Of a stretch of 16,596 nt of DNA, positions 14,439 through 16,596 are shown piece by piece. Below the pieces are notes generated by a model. It was not told the DNA's origin, ran no database searches, and saw nothing but the letters and a program-made list of their open reading frames with translations. Made by a program: the position numbers and the translations under genes. The stretch lies in NCBI GenBank assembly GCA_033813475.1, contig JAPXRP010000094.1, forward strand, positions 1 through 16,596, read 5' to 3'. This stretch comes from JAAYBR01 sp033813475. GTDB taxonomy: Bacteria > Hydrogenedentota > Hydrogenedentia > Hydrogenedentales > CAITNO01. The stretch's first letter is position 1. Each line of letters opens with the position of its first letter.

Positions 14439-15634
14439 TAGCTGCTGGAATCCTGTGCTTGAACCTTGGCCCCGTCCTCGACAAGCGTCTGGCCCATGGT
14501 GACCACCGGCGTGCCCGCCGCCAGACCGTCCGACGGCAGAATCTCCGACCAGCCCCCGTTGGCCAGCCCCACGGCCACCTCATGGGCGCGGGCCGTGTCC
14601 CCGTCCGCAGTGAAGAGCATGAACTTGCCGGCGCGCTGCACGAGGGCGCCCGTGGGCGCCGCCAGGCCCTCGCTGCGCCCAAACACCACGGCGAGATCGG
14701 CGATCGCCCCGGTGGAGACGCCTTCTGCCAGCGGCCCCAGGGCGCAGCGTATCTCGAAGGCCCGGAGTTTCGGGTTGATGGACGGGCTCTTGTAGGTGAC
14801 TTTGGCGGTCCCCAAGTCTTTTCCATAGGCCGACACGCGCACCTCGGTCTCGTTCTCGCGGACCTTGTCGAAGTGCTCCGCCGGCAGGTACGCCGAGGCC
14901 TCCAGCACCGTCATGTCCTCCACCCGGACGACCGGGTGGCCGGACTGGGCCATTTCGCCGACCTCGGCGAGCTTCATGGTGACCACGCCGTCAATCGGGG
15001 ATTTTGTGGTCGCGTCGTCAAGGGTTTTCTGGGCGATCTCCACGGCGATGGCCGCCTGCTCCTCCTGCTCGCGGCTGAGCTGCACCATGGTGTCCGCCAT
15101 GTCCAGCGCGGCCCTCATCTGCTTGTGCCGGGACTGCTGCATTTCGAGCACGTCCACGGGCACCACATTGTCCTCGTAGAGCAGCTCGTAGCGCCGCAGG
15201 TCCACTTCGGCTTTCTCAAAATCGGCGCGCACCTGGGCCACCCGCGCCTCGGCCTGCCTGCGGGCGTTCTCGGCAACGGCCCGGTCCTGGCGCCGCACGT
15301 CCAGGGCGCGGCGCAGGTTCGCCGAGTCCACCGTGAACAGCACCGTCTCGCCCGCCTGCACGGGGTCGCCCTCGCGGACAAAAATCTTCTCGATGGTGCC
15401 GCCGATCACGGGGGACACCATGGCGAAGTTCTTCGCCCGGATATTGCCCTGGACCGCCACGCGGTCCTCGAAGCCCCGCGTCTCCAGCGGGGTGAGGGAG
15501 ACGGGGACCACCCGCCCGGGCTCCGGGGCGGCCTCCTCCTTCTTCCCGCCCATCCGGGTGAGAAGCAGGTAGGCGGCCCCGGCCAGGACCGCGATCAGCG
15601 CGAGATTTGAAACGGCCTTGAGAATCACTTTCAT
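14438..15634 (-). CDS. RND efflux membrane-fusion (periplasmic adaptor) protein
   Basis: The 398-residue protein starts with one membrane helix (about 5-26) anchoring it to the inner membrane. The first lipoyl half-motif follows (SPVIGGTIEKIFVREGDPVQAGE), then a long alpha-hairpin coiled coil rich in Arg, Glu and Ala (about 105-205) and the second lipoyl half (TKSPIDGVVTMKLAEVGEMAQSG). Beta-barrel and membrane-proximal domains end the protein. It bridges the permease and an outer-membrane channel; no such channel gene is in this window. It lies 18 bases after tetR with no clear Shine-Dalgarno site, so translational coupling is likely, and it shares one base with the permease start. Confidence 0.92.
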   Translation of the reverse strand: MKVILKAVSNLALIAVLAGAAYLLLTRMGGKKEEAAPEPGRVVPVSLTPLETRGFEDRVAVQGNIRAKNFAMVSPVIGGTIEKIFVREGDPVQAGETVLFTVDSANLRRALDVRRQDRAVAENARRQAEARVAQVRADFEKAEVDLRRYELLYEDNVVPVDVLEMQQSRHKQMRAALDMADTMVQLSREQEEQAAIAVEIAQKTLDDATTKSPIDGVVTMKLAEVGEMAQSGHPVVRVEDMTVLEASAYLPAEHFDKVRENETEVRVSAYGKDLGTAKVTYKSPSINPKLRAFEIRCALGPLAEGVSTGAIADLAVVFGRSEGLAAPTGALVQRAGKFMLFTADGDTARAHEVAVGLANGGWSEILPSDGLAAGTPVVTMGQTLVEDGAKVQAQDSSS

Positions 15635-15652
15635 GGGAAATGTGGCATCCGT

Positions 15653-16312
15653 TCAGGTTGCGGGAAGGGTGATGGGGGCGCCGTAGTCCCGGAGCATCGC
15701 GAAGACAACCCGGGTCACGTGGCCGCACGCCGAATCAAGAAACGCCGGATCGTAGTCCCGCATCCGCAGGAACAGCAGGATCGGCGCCTTGGCCATGATG
15801 AAAAAGGTGATCTGCGCGGAGAGGGTGAACGCGCAGAACCGCGCCTGCTCCTCCGTCATGCCGGGGCAGACCGCCCGGAGCAGGCCCTCCAGCTCGCTGT
15901 GGTCCGGGCGGAACACCTGGTCCACAATCTGCTGCAGCGACGGAGACGGCTCCAGAAGGGTCCGCATCATCAGGCGGACATGCCACGCCGGCCCCTCGGG
16001 GGGAAAATAGGAGTGAAACCAGTCGGACATGAACTCCGCCATGAGCCGGGAAAGGTCCCGCCGGGACCGGTTGGCCTCGGCCTCCGCCCGGTACTCCGCG
16101 ACGGGCCGGCGCACCGCGCGCGTGGCCACATGGCGCAGCACCTCCGTGTACAGGTTCTCCTTCGACCCGAAATGGTAGTTCACCGCCGCCACGTTCGCCT
16201 CCGCCCGCTCCGCGATCGCCCGGATGCTGGTCCCCTCCAGCCCGTGCTCCGCAAAAAGCGGCCCCGCCGCCTCCACCAACGCCAGCTTGGTTCCGTCCAG
16301 AAATGGGTTCAT
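15653..16312 (-). CDS. TetR-family repressor of the RND operon
   Basis: The 219-residue protein has a typical TetR N-terminal helix-turn-helix (about 10-56): AAGPLFAEHGLEGTSIRAIA leads into ANVAAVNYHFGSKENLY. The C-terminal ligand domain (about 85-215) has features of the CecR/DUF1956 group (DWFHSYFPPEGPAWHVRLMMRTLLEP), a placement made from memory. Being first in the tetR-MFP-permease unit and downstream of two palindromes in its own promoter, it most likely represses this operon until an inducing compound binds. GGAG lies 8 bases before the ATG. Confidence 0.9.
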   Translation of the reverse strand: MNPFLDGTKLALVEAAGPLFAEHGLEGTSIRAIAERAEANVAAVNYHFGSKENLYTEVLRHVATRAVRRPVAEYRAEAEANRSRRDLSRLMAEFMSDWFHSYFPPEGPAWHVRLMMRTLLEPSPSLQQIVDQVFRPDHSELEGLLRAVCPGMTEEQARFCAFTLSAQITFFIMAKAPILLFLRMRDYDPAFLDSACGHVTRVVFAMLRDYGAPITLPAT

Positions 16313-16350
16313 GTCGTGCGCTCCATCGGCCTTTCCGGCCAGTGGAGCGG

Positions 16351-16387
16351 AGTATACATCAAATGTTTGTTTCAGTCAAGCGTTTGA
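16351..16387 (-). promoter_or_regulatory. Promoter with two tandem TetR operator-like boxes
   Basis: On the minus strand TTGACT (16379-16374) and TATACT (16356-16351) are 17 bases apart, a near-consensus sigma70 promoter. Two similar palindromes overlap it: TCAAATGTTTGT (16359-16370) and TCAAGCGTTTGA (16376-16387), 17 bases apart start to start, consensus TCAARYGTTTGW. The first fills the spacer and the second covers the -35, the expected arrangement for repression by TetR. The promoter drives tetR and the efflux genes. Confidence 0.65.
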
Positions 16388-16480
16388 AGCGCGGGCGGGG
16401 AAACTCCCGGGGAAAACCCCGTCCCTCGCGCAAACGCCGCGCGGACACGCCCTCTCAAAGCGAGGCGGCAGCTTCTGCGC

Positions 16481-16596
16481 GTCCACGCCGTCCACCCCGT
16501 CCACAGCGTCCACCCCGTCCACAGCGTCCACCCCGTCCACAGCGTCCACCCCGTCCACAGCGTCCACCCCGTCCACAGCGTCCACCCCGTCCACAG
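16481..16596. repeat. Perfect GTCCAC tandem array with 18-bp higher-order period
   Basis: Thirteen units of 9 bases (the last cut by the window edge) begin with GTCCACGCC. Then GTCCACCCC and GTCCACAGC alternate strictly six times, giving an 18-base super-unit without a single change. The array continues past the window. All units have the right-arm orientation of the hairpins at 1943-2068 and 7110-7208; an opposite arm may lie beyond the end. It is not a CRISPR array, because the interval between cores is only three bases. Confidence 0.92.

Noticed and set aside
16376..16594. A minus-strand frame coding for repeated VDGVDA
   Set aside because: It is only the translation of the 9-base array, extended over the TetR promoter region, without a ribosome site. 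It is open because the repeat length is a multiple of three.
16481..16596. CRISPR array
   Set aside because: The cores are six bases with three-base intervals; there are no unique spacers and no cas genes.

Overview
The window is a high-GC, gene-dense piece of a Gram-negative bacterial chromosome. It holds nine full-length protein genes, one doubtful small ORF and two tRNA genes with encoded CCA. The mix is an oligogalacturonate-lyase-like beta-propeller with a Tat leader, a secreted GH78 alpha-L-rhamnosidase, a secreted GH29-like protein with a discoidin-type tail, and intergenic arrays of GTCCAC-type 9-base units. This resembles environmental polysaccharide-degrading lineages such as Hydrogenedentota, Planctomycetota or other PVC-like bacteria. 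That placement is inference from gene content and style; no taxonomic marker gene is present.

Layout. 1-608 has no gene and is a mosaic of palindromic and periodic repeats. 609-1784 (+) is a PL22-like protein. 1843-1932 (+) is tRNA-Ser(CGA). 1943-2068 is a long hairpin built of GTGGAC/GTCCAC units. 2131-3543 (+) is a patatin-like lipoprotein, which converges with a short MscS-type channel at 3547-4062 (-). 4276-6990 (-) is the alpha-L-rhamnosidase; a small ORF overlaps its stop codon and looks like a displaced rhamnosidase C-terminus. 7110-7208 is a second GGAC-unit hairpin. 7331-7407 (+) is tRNA-Val(CAC). 7572-8948 (+) is an MgtE magnesium transporter, followed 40 bp later by the GH29-like protein (8989-10434, +). 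10580-11350 (+) is a secreted trypsin-fold protein without its catalytic His and Ser. 16312-11292 (-) is a three-gene unit of TetR regulator, RND membrane-fusion protein and RND permease. 16481-16596 is a perfect GTCCAC array that runs off the window.

How the genes work together. The clearest unit is tetR-MFP-permease: an 18 bp gap, then a 1 bp TAATG overlap, with a strong promoter covered by two similar palindromes, so an autoregulated efflux operon is likely. No outer-membrane factor gene is visible. The three carbohydrate-active proteins fit pectin or rhamnogalacturonan use (oligogalacturonide, rhamnose and possibly fucose-like sugars), but they are scattered among housekeeping genes and do not form one operon.

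Most unusual points: (i) several families of 8-9-base repeat units folded into long hairpins, with the same core differing between loci but matching within a locus; (ii) an RND permease lacking all three canonical proton-relay residues; (iii) a pseudo-HtrA-like secreted protein; (iv) a GH29-like protein that keeps the nucleophile motif but not the fucose-binding His pair; (v) the displaced rhamnosidase tail.
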